DNA of 64,000 nt, taken from Gelidibacter salicanalis (lineage in GTDB: Bacteria > Bacteroidota > Bacteroidia > Flavobacteriales > Flavobacteriaceae). Both the position numbers and the translations under genes were made by a program. Below, piece by piece: positions 53,430-61,958 of the stretch (positions are counted from its first letter, which is position 1; each line of letters begins with the position of its first letter). The stretch is from contig NZ_JAEHJZ010000005.1 in the NCBI RefSeq assembly GCF_016469035.1, forward strand, positions 1 to 64,000, read 5' to 3'. The notes beneath the pieces are model-generated. The model was not told the DNA's origin. It searched no databases and saw only the letters and a list, made by a program, of their open reading frames with translations.

Positions 53430-55676
53430 ATGAGAAAAATTGTGGTAATTGGTCTGATGAGTATGGGGTTTTTGTGGCATTGCAAAGCACCTAAGACTGT
53501 AGTACCTCAAAAGAAATTAACCCAATATGTGAATCCGTTTATTGGTACGGATGGACCGGGGAATACATATCCTGGCGCCACCGTTCCGTTCGGGATGGTA
53601 CAGTTGAGTCCCGATATCGGCATCCCAGGTTGGGACCGTATTGCGGGTTACTTTTATCAAGATTCCATAATTTCTGGATTTTCGCACATGCATTTGTCCG
53701 GTACCGGCGCTGGTGATCTTTACGATATTTTGGTAATGCCAACCAACAGTCGCTTTTCTGAGCGTATGGAAGCCAACAGCTTTAAACCTTTTTCAAGTTT
53801 TTCTCACGACAAAGAAGCCGCCTCTCCAGGCTATTATACCGTAGACTTGTTAGATTATGGTATTAAAGCGGAATTGACCGCCACCGAACGCACAGGAATT
53901 CATAAATATACCTTCCCTAAAGACGACAGTACGCAAATTCATATCGATTTAGGTTACGCTTTAAATTGGGACAGTCCTACCGAAACACATATCAATGTGG
54001 TAAATGAAACCACTATTGAGGGCTACAGAAAATCTACAGGTTGGGCAAAAGACCAGAGGGTTTATTTTGTTATTAAAATTTCAAAGCCATTCAAAAGCTA
54101 TCAGGTCTTTAAAAATGACTCGCTGACAAGTTCTCCAGTCACTCACAAAAACACCAAAATTATTCTGGATTATACAACCTCAGAGGGCGAGGAAATCGTC
54201 TTAAAAACAGGGGTGTCTTCCGCAAGTATTGAAGGCGCTTATAAATCTTTGGAAATTGAAGCGGCACATTTTGATTTTGAAGCACTAAAACATCAAGCAG
54301 AAAATAAATGGGAAACCCAACTCAATAAGATCAACATCACCGTAGCTGATGACACGAAAAAACGAATTTTTTACACCATGTTGTACCAGTCCATGTTGGC
54401 GCCAACCTTATTGAGTGATCTTAATGGCAACTACAAAGGCGCCAATGATACCATCATGAAGGCTGACGGATTTGACCGTTACGATACGTTCTCATTATGG
54501 GATACCTATCGCGCAGCACATCCACTTTACACCATCGTACATCCTACACACGTGTCAGATATGGTCAATTCCATGCTGGCTCATTACAAGGAAACAGGAT
54601 TGTTGCCCGTTTGGTCCATGCAGGGCAATGAAACCAATATGATGATTGGCTACCACGCTGTTCCGGTGATTGTGGATGCTTATTTTAAAGGCATTAAAAA
54701 TTTTGATGCTGATTTGGCATACGAAGCCTGCATCGCCAGTGCCACAGATGCGTCGAGAGAAATTGATAAATACATGGCCTTAGGCTATGTTCCTATTGGT
54801 GAAGGCGGCGATGATTGGTCGGTATCCAAAACCTTGGAATATGCTTATGACGATTGGTGCATTGCGCAATTCGCTAAAGCGTTAGGAAAAACGGAAGATT
54901 ATAATACCTTTCTAAAACGTTCCGATAACTGGCGTAATGTTTACGATACCCAAAGCACCTTTATGCGTCCAAAATTGGAAGATGGTACTTTTATAGCCGA
55001 TTTTGACCCTAAAGCGTATTCCGCACATTTTTGCGAAAGCAATGCTTGGCAGTACTTCTGGTCCGTGCAACACAATATTGAAGGTCTAGCCGAACGGGTT
55101 GGTGGCAATGAACTATTCGAAAGAAAACTCGATTCCATGTTTTCGTTAAATCCGCTTCCTGACGATAAATTACCCATTTTCAGTACCGGAATGATTGGCC
55201 AATATGCACATGGTAATGAACCGAGTCATCATGTCGCCTATCTTTATAATTATGTTGGTAAACCATGGAAAACCCAAAAGTTGGTCCGCGAAATTCTAGA
55301 AACCCAATATCAAAATGAGCCTAGCGGCCATTGTGGTAATGAAGATTGCGGCCAAATGTCGTCGTGGTACGTCTTTAGTGCTTTAGGTTTTTATCCGGTC
55401 AATCCAGCACAAGGAGTCTATGCTTTTGGATCGCCAAGTGTTGATTCGGCAACGCTCAACTTAGAAAATGGAAAGACTTTTAAAATCACTGTGCTTAATA
55501 ACAGTCCAAAGCATATCTACATCCAGTCCGTTACTTTAAATGGCGAGACTTTAGAAACTAATTTTATCACGCATAAACAAATAATTGAAGGTGGCGCGCT
55601 CCAGTTTAATATGGGTAGTGAGCCTAATAAAAACACGAGCAATACCATGGCGCCTTCATCACAACTATATAAATAA
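53430..55676 (+). CDS. GH92 alpha-mannosidase (second)
   Basis: 748 residues. Weak lipobox FLWHC (Cys18). GH92 pattern: GTDGPGNTYPGATVPFG, DTYRAAHPL, FCESNAWQYFW, HGNEPSHHVAYLYN and CGNEDCGQMSSWYVFSALGFYP. It keeps the NEDC site and HGNEP of the first GH92 but has CESNAWQYFW where the first has TEGNAWQHSW, so link preference may differ. The purine heptad repeat stands directly before its ATG, and glycosylasparaginase follows 7 bp after. Confidence 0.92.
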   Translation: MRKIVVIGLMSMGFLWHCKAPKTVVPQKKLTQYVNPFIGTDGPGNTYPGATVPFGMVQLSPDIGIPGWDRIAGYFYQDSIISGFSHMHLSGTGAGDLYDILVMPTNSRFSERMEANSFKPFSSFSHDKEAASPGYYTVDLLDYGIKAELTATERTGIHKYTFPKDDSTQIHIDLGYALNWDSPTETHINVVNETTIEGYRKSTGWAKDQRVYFVIKISKPFKSYQVFKNDSLTSSPVTHKNTKIILDYTTSEGEEIVLKTGVSSASIEGAYKSLEIEAAHFDFEALKHQAENKWETQLNKINITVADDTKKRIFYTMLYQSMLAPTLLSDLNGNYKGANDTIMKADGFDRYDTFSLWDTYRAAHPLYTIVHPTHVSDMVNSMLAHYKETGLLPVWSMQGNETNMMIGYHAVPVIVDAYFKGIKNFDADLAYEACIASATDASREIDKYMALGYVPIGEGGDDWSVSKTLEYAYDDWCIAQFAKALGKTEDYNTFLKRSDNWRNVYDTQSTFMRPKLEDGTFIADFDPKAYSAHFCESNAWQYFWSVQHNIEGLAERVGGNELFERKLDSMFSLNPLPDDKLPIFSTGMIGQYAHGNEPSHHVAYLYNYVGKPWKTQKLVREILETQYQNEPSGHCGNEDCGQMSSWYVFSALGFYPVNPAQGVYAFGSPSVDSATLNLENGKTFKITVLNNSPKHIYIQSVTLNGETLETNFITHKQIIEGGALQFNMGSEPNKNTSNTMAPSSQLYK

Positions 55677-55683
55677 ATACTGT

Positions 55684-56703
55684 ATGTCAGACAGAAGAGA
55701 TTTTATAAAAAAAGCAGCCTTAGGCACTATAGGAATTAGTTCCGTATTGAGCTGTACCAGTGTAACTAGTGCCACTGCCGCAGTACCAGTAGTGAGTTCA
55801 GGAAAGAAGGGATCGAAACCTTTTGTGATTTCAACCTGGAACCACGGGTTGCCAGCCAACGACGAGACTTGGAAGCAACTTAAAAATGGCAAATCGGCCA
55901 TAGATGCGATTGAAGCAGGAATGAGAATCCCTGAAGCAGATCCTAAAGTAAGAAGTGTGGGGTATGGCGGTTTTCCGGATCGCGAAGGCAAAGTAACTCT
56001 AGACGCTTGTATTATGGATCATAATAGCGATTGTGGGGCGGTGTCCTTTTTACAAGGCATTAAGCATCCAATTTCTGTGGCTAAAAACGTCATGCAAAAT
56101 ACACCGCATGTGATGCTTTCGGGTGAAGGCGCCCTTCAATTTGCCTTGTCTGAAGGTTTTAAAGAAGAAAACCTTTTAACGGCAGAAGCAGAAGCGGATT
56201 GGAAAAAATGGATGGAAGAATCGAAGTATAAACCGGTCATCAATATGGAAAATCACGATACCATTTCCATGTTGGTTATTGATAAGGACGGCAATATTTC
56301 AGGTGGCTGTACTACAAGTGGAGCGGCTTGGAAAATGCACGGACGTGTTGGCGATTCGCCAATTATTGGTGCAGGTTTATTTTTGGATAATGAAGTGGGC
56401 GGCGCAGCCTCAACAGGATTGGGTGAAGCGGTCATACGAACTGCCGGCAGTGCCATGGTGGTCGAATTGATGCGCCAAGGCAAATCGCCTTTAGAGGCCT
56501 GTAAAGAAATTGTAGAACGCATTTATAACAAACATAAAAACCATAGAGATATGGAATATTTGCAGGTTGGTTTTATCGCTATTAATAAAAATGGAGAACA
56601 CGCCGGCTATAGTTTGCGTTCCGGATTTAATTATGCGATAACCGATGAAGCAGAAGGCAGCAGAATGGAAGATGCCACTTTCAAAATGTCTTGGGAAGAA
56701 TAG
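55684..56703 (+). CDS. N4-(beta-N-acetylglucosaminyl)-L-asparaginase (glycosylasparaginase)
   Basis: 339 residues from ATG 55684; the longer frame runs through the preceding GH92 gene. Twin-arginine-like start DRRDFIKKAALGTIG. Ntn-hydrolase: self-cleavage would occur before Thr193 in NHDTISMLVID, followed by GGCTTSGAAWKMHGRVGDSP and GAGLFLDNEVGGAA, close to the Elizabethkingia enzyme. It splits GlcNAc-Asn to Asp and aminated GlcNAc, the last step for the peptide-linked core sugar. It lies between GH92 and GH20. Confidence 0.94.
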   Translation: MSDRRDFIKKAALGTIGISSVLSCTSVTSATAAVPVVSSGKKGSKPFVISTWNHGLPANDETWKQLKNGKSAIDAIEAGMRIPEADPKVRSVGYGGFPDREGKVTLDACIMDHNSDCGAVSFLQGIKHPISVAKNVMQNTPHVMLSGEGALQFALSEGFKEENLLTAEAEADWKKWMEESKYKPVINMENHDTISMLVIDKDGNISGGCTTSGAAWKMHGRVGDSPIIGAGLFLDNEVGGAASTGLGEAVIRTAGSAMVVELMRQGKSPLEACKEIVERIYNKHKNHRDMEYLQVGFIAINKNGEHAGYSLRSGFNYAITDEAEGSRMEDATFKMSWEE

Positions 56704-56735
56704 AAAATTAATTGATCATATAAAATTTTAGAAAA

Positions 56736-59066
56736 ATGAGTGTATTTAGAAAGCTAGTTGTTTTAGCATTAATTGCGATAACGTGGTCTTGTGAAGAAAA
56801 CAAGGTGAACAAAACGTTTACAGAAAAGGAGATCGCTGTTATTCCGAAACCTGCGCAACTAACCTTGGCGGAAGGGTCTTTTCAATTTAGTGATGACACA
56901 AAAATTGTCATTTCAGACGCCTCTCAAAACGATGTGATTTCTGGATTTTTAAGTAAATTCAAAAATGCAGCGGGATGGGATTTAGAGGTGTCAGAAAAAG
57001 CGCCAAAAGCGGATTTTGTGCAATTGGTTGTGGATAGCAATTTAGAAGTGGAAGCCTATAAATTAGACGTCAATTCTGATCGTGTCATCGTCTCTGCGAA
57101 AGGAAATGCTGGATTTCTCTATGGATTGGAAACACTGAGACAATTACTTCCTGTAAGTATTGAAAGCCCTGATAAAATTGGTGATATAGCCTGGATTATT
57201 CCAAACTTGACAATTTCTGATCAACCACGTTATAAATACAGAGGTTTGATGTTGGATGTGTCCCGTCATTTTTTTGAAATCGATTATTTAAAGGAAACCA
57301 TTGATCGTTTGGCAATGCTTAAAATGAATGTCTTGCATTTGCATTTGGTGGATGATCAAGGCTGGAGGATCGAAATAAAAAAATACCCAAAATTGACAGA
57401 AGTTGGGGCATGGAGAGTCGATCAAGAAGATAAGCATTGGGACGGGAGAGAAGAAACTTCTCCAGACGAAAAAGGCACCTACGGCGGATTCTACACCCAA
57501 GAAGAATTAAAAGATTTAGTAGCCTATGCGGCGACTAAAAATGTGGAAATTATTCCTGAAATAGAAATGCCTGCGCACGTCACTTCAGCAATTGCGGCCT
57601 ACCCAGAATTATCTTGTCATGAACGTCCAGTTGGTGTGCCTTCAGGAGGTGTTTGGCCAATTACAGATATTTATTGTGCAGGAAAAGAACATACTTTTGA
57701 ATTTTTAGAGAATGTATTGTTAGAAGTTATGGAGATTTTTCCATCTAAATACATTCATGTTGGTGGCGATGAAGCGACCAAAACCAATTGGGCAACCTGT
57801 CCAAATTGTAAGCAACGCATGCAAACAGAAGGTTTAAAAAATGTTGAAGAATTGCAGAGTTATTTCATCACGCGCATGGAGCGTTTTATCAACGCCAAAG
57901 GGAAACGTCTGATTGGATGGGATGAAATTTTAGAAGGCGGAATCGCACCTGAAGCAACGGTTATGAGTTGGAGAGGTGTTGCCGGCGGTGTTGAAGCAGC
58001 AAAACAAGGTCATGATGTGATCATGACGCCAGGTTCACATGCCTATTTTGACCATTACCAAGGCCCGCAAAATGAAGAGCCTTTAGCGTGGGGCGGCTAT
58101 ACGCCATTAAGTAAAGTGTACACGTTTGATCCATTGGTAGAAGGCATGACGGACGAGGAAGCAAAACACGTTTTGGGCGGGCAGGCCAATTTATGGTCTG
58201 AACAAATAAAAACTACGGACCATTCCGAGTATATGATTTTCCCGAGATTGGCAGCGTTATCTGAAACCTTGTGGTCTCCAAAAGAGTCTCGTAATTGGGA
58301 AGATTTCTCTTCGCGTATCGAAACCATGTTTAAGCGTTATGATTTGATGGACATCAATTATGCAAAGAGTTCCTACTTAGTTATGGAAGATGTAAAAATT
58401 GATATGGAAACAAAAGAGGTTTCTGTAGAATTGAAAAATGAGTTTACAGATGCTGATATTCGTTATGCATTAAATGATGCGAAACTAACAGACAACGCAA
58501 CAAAATATTCAGAGCCCTTAGTAATTGATAAAACTACTGAAATTCATGCCTCACTATTTAAAGATAATAAACCAGTTGGCGTGCCTTTTAATACAACGAT
58601 TGAATTTCATAAAGCAGTTGGAAAGGACGTTACTTTTAAGGAACCATACAATAAACAATACCAAGGTGAAGGCCAATTTGGTATGGTAAACACCTTACGA
58701 GGCACTAAAAATTTCCACGATGGCCATTGGCAAGCATGGTTAGGTAAAGATATGGAAGCCGTAGTTGATTTGGGTGTAGAGACTTCCATTTCTAAAGTGG
58801 CTTTAGGTACTATGGAAAATCAAGGTCCTGGCATCTATTTCCCAACCGCAGTAACTGTTTATGTTTCTAAGGATGGTAAGAGTTATAAGGAAGTTGGTTC
58901 TGAGAAAAGAGCTTTTGCTAAAAATCCTTCTTTTGATCTGAAAGATTTTACAATTTCATTTGATGAACAATCCGTTAGATATGTAAAAGTTATAGCCACA
59001 AGTTTAAAAACGCTTCCAAAAGGTGGGCATGTGTGGCTATTTGTAGATGAAATAATAATTAATTAA
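56736..59066 (+). CDS. GH20 beta-N-acetylhexosaminidase, lipoprotein, with C-terminal discoidin-like domain
   Basis: 776 residues. Lipobox TWSC (Cys19). GH20b domain (about 30-165), catalytic barrel (about 166-500) with HLHLVDDQGWRIEIKKYP and catalytic pair Asp345-Glu346 in HVGGDEATKTNW. From about 620 an F5/8 type C (CBM32-like) domain: FHDGHWQAWLGKDMEAVVDL, ending VWLFVDEIIIN. It removes terminal GlcNAc or GalNAc from glycan ends. It differs from the GH20 at 30504 in keeping HVGGDE and lacking an esterase. Confidence 0.94.
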   Translation: MSVFRKLVVLALIAITWSCEENKVNKTFTEKEIAVIPKPAQLTLAEGSFQFSDDTKIVISDASQNDVISGFLSKFKNAAGWDLEVSEKAPKADFVQLVVDSNLEVEAYKLDVNSDRVIVSAKGNAGFLYGLETLRQLLPVSIESPDKIGDIAWIIPNLTISDQPRYKYRGLMLDVSRHFFEIDYLKETIDRLAMLKMNVLHLHLVDDQGWRIEIKKYPKLTEVGAWRVDQEDKHWDGREETSPDEKGTYGGFYTQEELKDLVAYAATKNVEIIPEIEMPAHVTSAIAAYPELSCHERPVGVPSGGVWPITDIYCAGKEHTFEFLENVLLEVMEIFPSKYIHVGGDEATKTNWATCPNCKQRMQTEGLKNVEELQSYFITRMERFINAKGKRLIGWDEILEGGIAPEATVMSWRGVAGGVEAAKQGHDVIMTPGSHAYFDHYQGPQNEEPLAWGGYTPLSKVYTFDPLVEGMTDEEAKHVLGGQANLWSEQIKTTDHSEYMIFPRLAALSETLWSPKESRNWEDFSSRIETMFKRYDLMDINYAKSSYLVMEDVKIDMETKEVSVELKNEFTDADIRYALNDAKLTDNATKYSEPLVIDKTTEIHASLFKDNKPVGVPFNTTIEFHKAVGKDVTFKEPYNKQYQGEGQFGMVNTLRGTKNFHDGHWQAWLGKDMEAVVDLGVETSISKVALGTMENQGPGIYFPTAVTVYVSKDGKSYKEVGSEKRAFAKNPSFDLKDFTISFDEQSVRYVKVIATSLKTLPKGGHVWLFVDEIIIN

Positions 59067-59069
59067 AGT

Positions 59070-60377
59070 ATGAAAAGGATCCGAATTTTGTTATTGACAC
59101 TGCTTCTTTTTATCACTGCAGAAAATATTGCCCAAACTAATTATGAGCCAACCCAAAGCAATTTGGAAGCTCGGCAGTGGTTTGAGGATGCGAAATTCGG
59201 ACTCTTTATTCATTGGGGTGTTTATAGTATTTTGGGTGATGGGGAATGGGTGATGAATAATCAAAATATCTCCATTGATGCCTACAAAAAGCTGCCTTCA
59301 TTTTTCAATCCCATTGAATTCAATGCTGAAGAATGGGTGAAGATTGCTAAAAATGCTGGGATGACATATATAACCATCACTACCAGGCATCATGATGGAT
59401 TTTCAATGTTCGATTCTAAAGCTAGTGATTATAACATTGTTGAAAAAACACCCTACGGAAAGGATGTTATCAAAGATTTGGCAAAGGCTTGTGAAAAGGA
59501 AGGTATCAAACTGTTTTTTTATTATTCATTATTGGATTGGCATAACGATGATTATTTTCCAAGAGGTAAAACAGGTAATGACATTGAGGGAAGAAAGGAA
59601 GGCGATTGGGATGCTTATATCAATTTCATGAAGGCTCAATTAACAGAATTGTTGACTAACTATGGTGACGTTGCTGGTATTTGGTTTGATGGCGATTGGG
59701 ATAAAAAGGATGAAAATTGGCATTATGACGAGATTTATAAATTGATACATGAGTTGCAGCCCCAGTGTTTAATTGGGAATAATCATCACGACGCGCTCAA
59801 ACAAGGTGAAGATTTTCAAATGTTTGAACGCGACTTGCCTGGAGAGAATAAAACAGGTTTTGGGACATCAGAATCGAATGTTGGCAGATTACCAAAAGAA
59901 GTTTGTGCGACAATTAATGGCTCTTGGGGTTTTGACTTACAAGACAAAAAACACAAATCAAAGAAAGAGCTTATTCACTATTTAGTGAGAGCATCGGGGT
60001 TTGGAAGTAACTTGTTACTAAATGTCGGACCAATGCCGAATGGCAAGATACAAGACGAACATATCCAGTCCTTAGCAGAAATAGGTGATTGGTTAAAAAT
60101 AAACGGTGAAACCATCTATGGCACCAAAGCTGGAATTATAGCACCTAGCAAAGATTGGGTTTCAACCCAAAAAGGAAATGTGCTCTACGTTCATTTATTA
60201 GAAAATAGAACTACGGCTTTTGTTATTCCGGAGTTTAATGCATCAATAAAATCGGCTAAGTTATTCGCTACTAAAAAAAAGGTCAAGACCAAACAAACAA
60301 AAGATGGGTTACTTATAGAAATCCCTGAAAGTGATCAGAATGACATCGACACCATAGTAGAAATTACTTTGAAATAA
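59070..60377 (+). CDS. GH29 alpha-L-fucosidase (second)
   Basis: 435 residues, signal peptide (about 1-21). GH29-A pattern: FEDAKFGLFIHWGVYSI, TTRHHDGFSMFDSK, WHNDDYFPRGK, and nucleophile Asp207 in GIWFDGDWD. A short C-terminal beta domain follows. It is similar in plan to the third GH29 but with only moderate likeness. It starts 3 bp after the GH20 gene, so the two are translated together. Confidence 0.93.
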   Translation: MKRIRILLLTLLLFITAENIAQTNYEPTQSNLEARQWFEDAKFGLFIHWGVYSILGDGEWVMNNQNISIDAYKKLPSFFNPIEFNAEEWVKIAKNAGMTYITITTRHHDGFSMFDSKASDYNIVEKTPYGKDVIKDLAKACEKEGIKLFFYYSLLDWHNDDYFPRGKTGNDIEGRKEGDWDAYINFMKAQLTELLTNYGDVAGIWFDGDWDKKDENWHYDEIYKLIHELQPQCLIGNNHHDALKQGEDFQMFERDLPGENKTGFGTSESNVGRLPKEVCATINGSWGFDLQDKKHKSKKELIHYLVRASGFGSNLLLNVGPMPNGKIQDEHIQSLAEIGDWLKINGETIYGTKAGIIAPSKDWVSTQKGNVLYVHLLENRTTAFVIPEFNASIKSAKLFATKKKVKTKQTKDGLLIEIPESDQNDIDTIVEITLK

Positions 60378-60431
60378 TGAGTGTTTTTATTAAAAAAAAA
60401 GATTTACCAACTATAATCAAATCAGTTAACA

Positions 60432-61781
60432 ATGAGATATTATAAAGTTATAGCAGTCCTGTTTTTCTTAGTCGCTAATCACGTGGTAGCACAAGAAAAA
60501 CTGTCAAAAGAAGAACGATTAGAGTGGTTTCAAGATGCCAAATTTGGGGTCTTTATCCACTGGGGCTATTATGGCGTAAAAGGCATTGGCGAATCGTGGT
60601 CCATGTATCACAAACGCATTTCTTATGACGATTATATGTCCCAAGGAAAAGAATTTACCGCCAAAAATTACGATCCGGAAGCTTGGGCAAAACTCTTTAA
60701 GAAAATTGGAGCACGTTATGCGGTATTGACTACCAAACATCATGATGGTGTCGCGTTATGGGATACCAAATTCAGCCATTTAAACGTTGTAGAAAAAACG
60801 CCAGCGAAGCGCGATTTAGTAGGGCCTTATGTAGACGCACTGCGGGCAGAAGGTTTAAAAGTTGGCTTGTACTACTCGCTAATTGATTGGTCGCATCCGG
60901 ATTATGATGTTGTTTTTCCGCGTCCTGATACTCGTAAAAACTATCCTCAAAAAAATCAAAATCAATTGTCGCCATGGCAACGTTTTTTGAGATTTAATGA
61001 TGGGCAGTTAAAAGAATTGAGTACCAGATACAATCCGGATTTATATTGGTTTGATGGCGATTGGGAAAAATCTAGCGAGCAATGGCGCGCAGAATCCTTG
61101 AAAGATTCCTTATTGGCTTGGAACCCAAAAGTGATTGTGAATTCCCGTTTGAAAACCCACGGCGATTATAGCACCCCAGAACAAGGTGTGCCAGTAGTAA
61201 GGCCAGAAGGTGCATGGGAGTTTTGTATGACCATGAACGATAATTGGGGCTATTTCCCATCCGACACGAATTACAAACCGGTATCTCAAATCATCAGAAC
61301 TTTTGTTGAGGTGATTGCTACCGGAGGAAATTTATTATTGAATATCGGGCCTAAACCTGACGGGACTATTGCAGAAGAGCAGTTAGAACGTTTGGAAGCT
61401 TTAGGGGAATGGGTTAATAAACATGAATCGGCTGTTTTTAGTGCTAAAGCAGGTTTGCCTTACGGACATTTTTACGGCCCTACCTTGTTGAGCAAAGACG
61501 ACACAAAAATCTATTTGGCATTATTTGACAATCCTAAAAACTACATCTCTTTAAAAGGAATTCAGAATAAAGTGAAATCCATCAAAGTTGTGGGGAGTGG
61601 ACAAGAATTGAGTTTCGAAAGAAATGGTGGTGCAGAATGGAATAATATTCCTGGAATCTTAAGAATTGAAATCCCTCAAGAGAAGAATTTAGATGCGAAT
61701 GTAACCCTGATTGAAGTGGAGTTGGAAGATGCGTTGGTGTTGTATAGAGGGCATGGGAATGCGGTGGAGTTGAATAAATAG
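60432..61781 (+). CDS. GH29 alpha-L-fucosidase (third)
   Basis: 449 residues, signal peptide (about 1-20). GH29-A pattern: FQDAKFGVFIHWGYYGVKG, TTKHHDGVALWDTK, nucleophile Asp208 in LYWFDGDWE and a Glu in MTMNDNWGYFPSD. It is a sister of the gene before it, 54 bp away, and probably covers another fucose link. Its stop overlaps the dispersed repeat at 61781. Confidence 0.93.
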   Translation: MRYYKVIAVLFFLVANHVVAQEKLSKEERLEWFQDAKFGVFIHWGYYGVKGIGESWSMYHKRISYDDYMSQGKEFTAKNYDPEAWAKLFKKIGARYAVLTTKHHDGVALWDTKFSHLNVVEKTPAKRDLVGPYVDALRAEGLKVGLYYSLIDWSHPDYDVVFPRPDTRKNYPQKNQNQLSPWQRFLRFNDGQLKELSTRYNPDLYWFDGDWEKSSEQWRAESLKDSLLAWNPKVIVNSRLKTHGDYSTPEQGVPVVRPEGAWEFCMTMNDNWGYFPSDTNYKPVSQIIRTFVEVIATGGNLLLNIGPKPDGTIAEEQLERLEALGEWVNKHESAVFSAKAGLPYGHFYGPTLLSKDDTKIYLALFDNPKNYISLKGIQNKVKSIKVVGSGQELSFERNGGAEWNNIPGILRIEIPQEKNLDANVTLIEVELEDALVLYRGHGNAVELNK

Positions 61782-61913
61782 AATTAAGACCGCTGCGCTG
61801 TTAGAATTAAGAACAAAGATGGAAGACTTAGGACTTAAGACTTAAGACGTAGGACGGATTAAACCTAACACAAAACATTTTGTGATTCGTCTTACGTCCT
61901 GCAGTCCTAAGTC
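61781..61913. repeat. Intergenic repeat region before the third GH92
   Basis: 61781-61814 is the short, inverted form of the element at 26088. At 61824-61858 come 7-bp units AGACTTA, GGACTTA, AGACTTA, AGACGTA, GGACGGA. Opposite-strand copies (GTCTTACGTCCTGCAGTCCTAAG, in 61889-61911) let GACTTAGGACT (61825-61835) pair with AGTCCTAAGTC (61903-61913). Between them is a CACAAAA/TTTTGTG hairpin (61869-61884). Confidence 0.8.
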
Positions 61914-61958
61914 AATAAAAGGGCTTCAAACAAATAAGCATATTAAATAAATAATAAA

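Noticed and set aside
53243-53485. Minus-strand frames rich in SLFSFLFS
   Set aside because: The pattern is only the translation of the purine heptad repeat on the other strand.
55585-55683. Upstream start of glycosylasparaginase
   Set aside because: It lies inside the GH92 coding sequence in another frame; the family-like start with the twin-arginine-type signal is at 55684.
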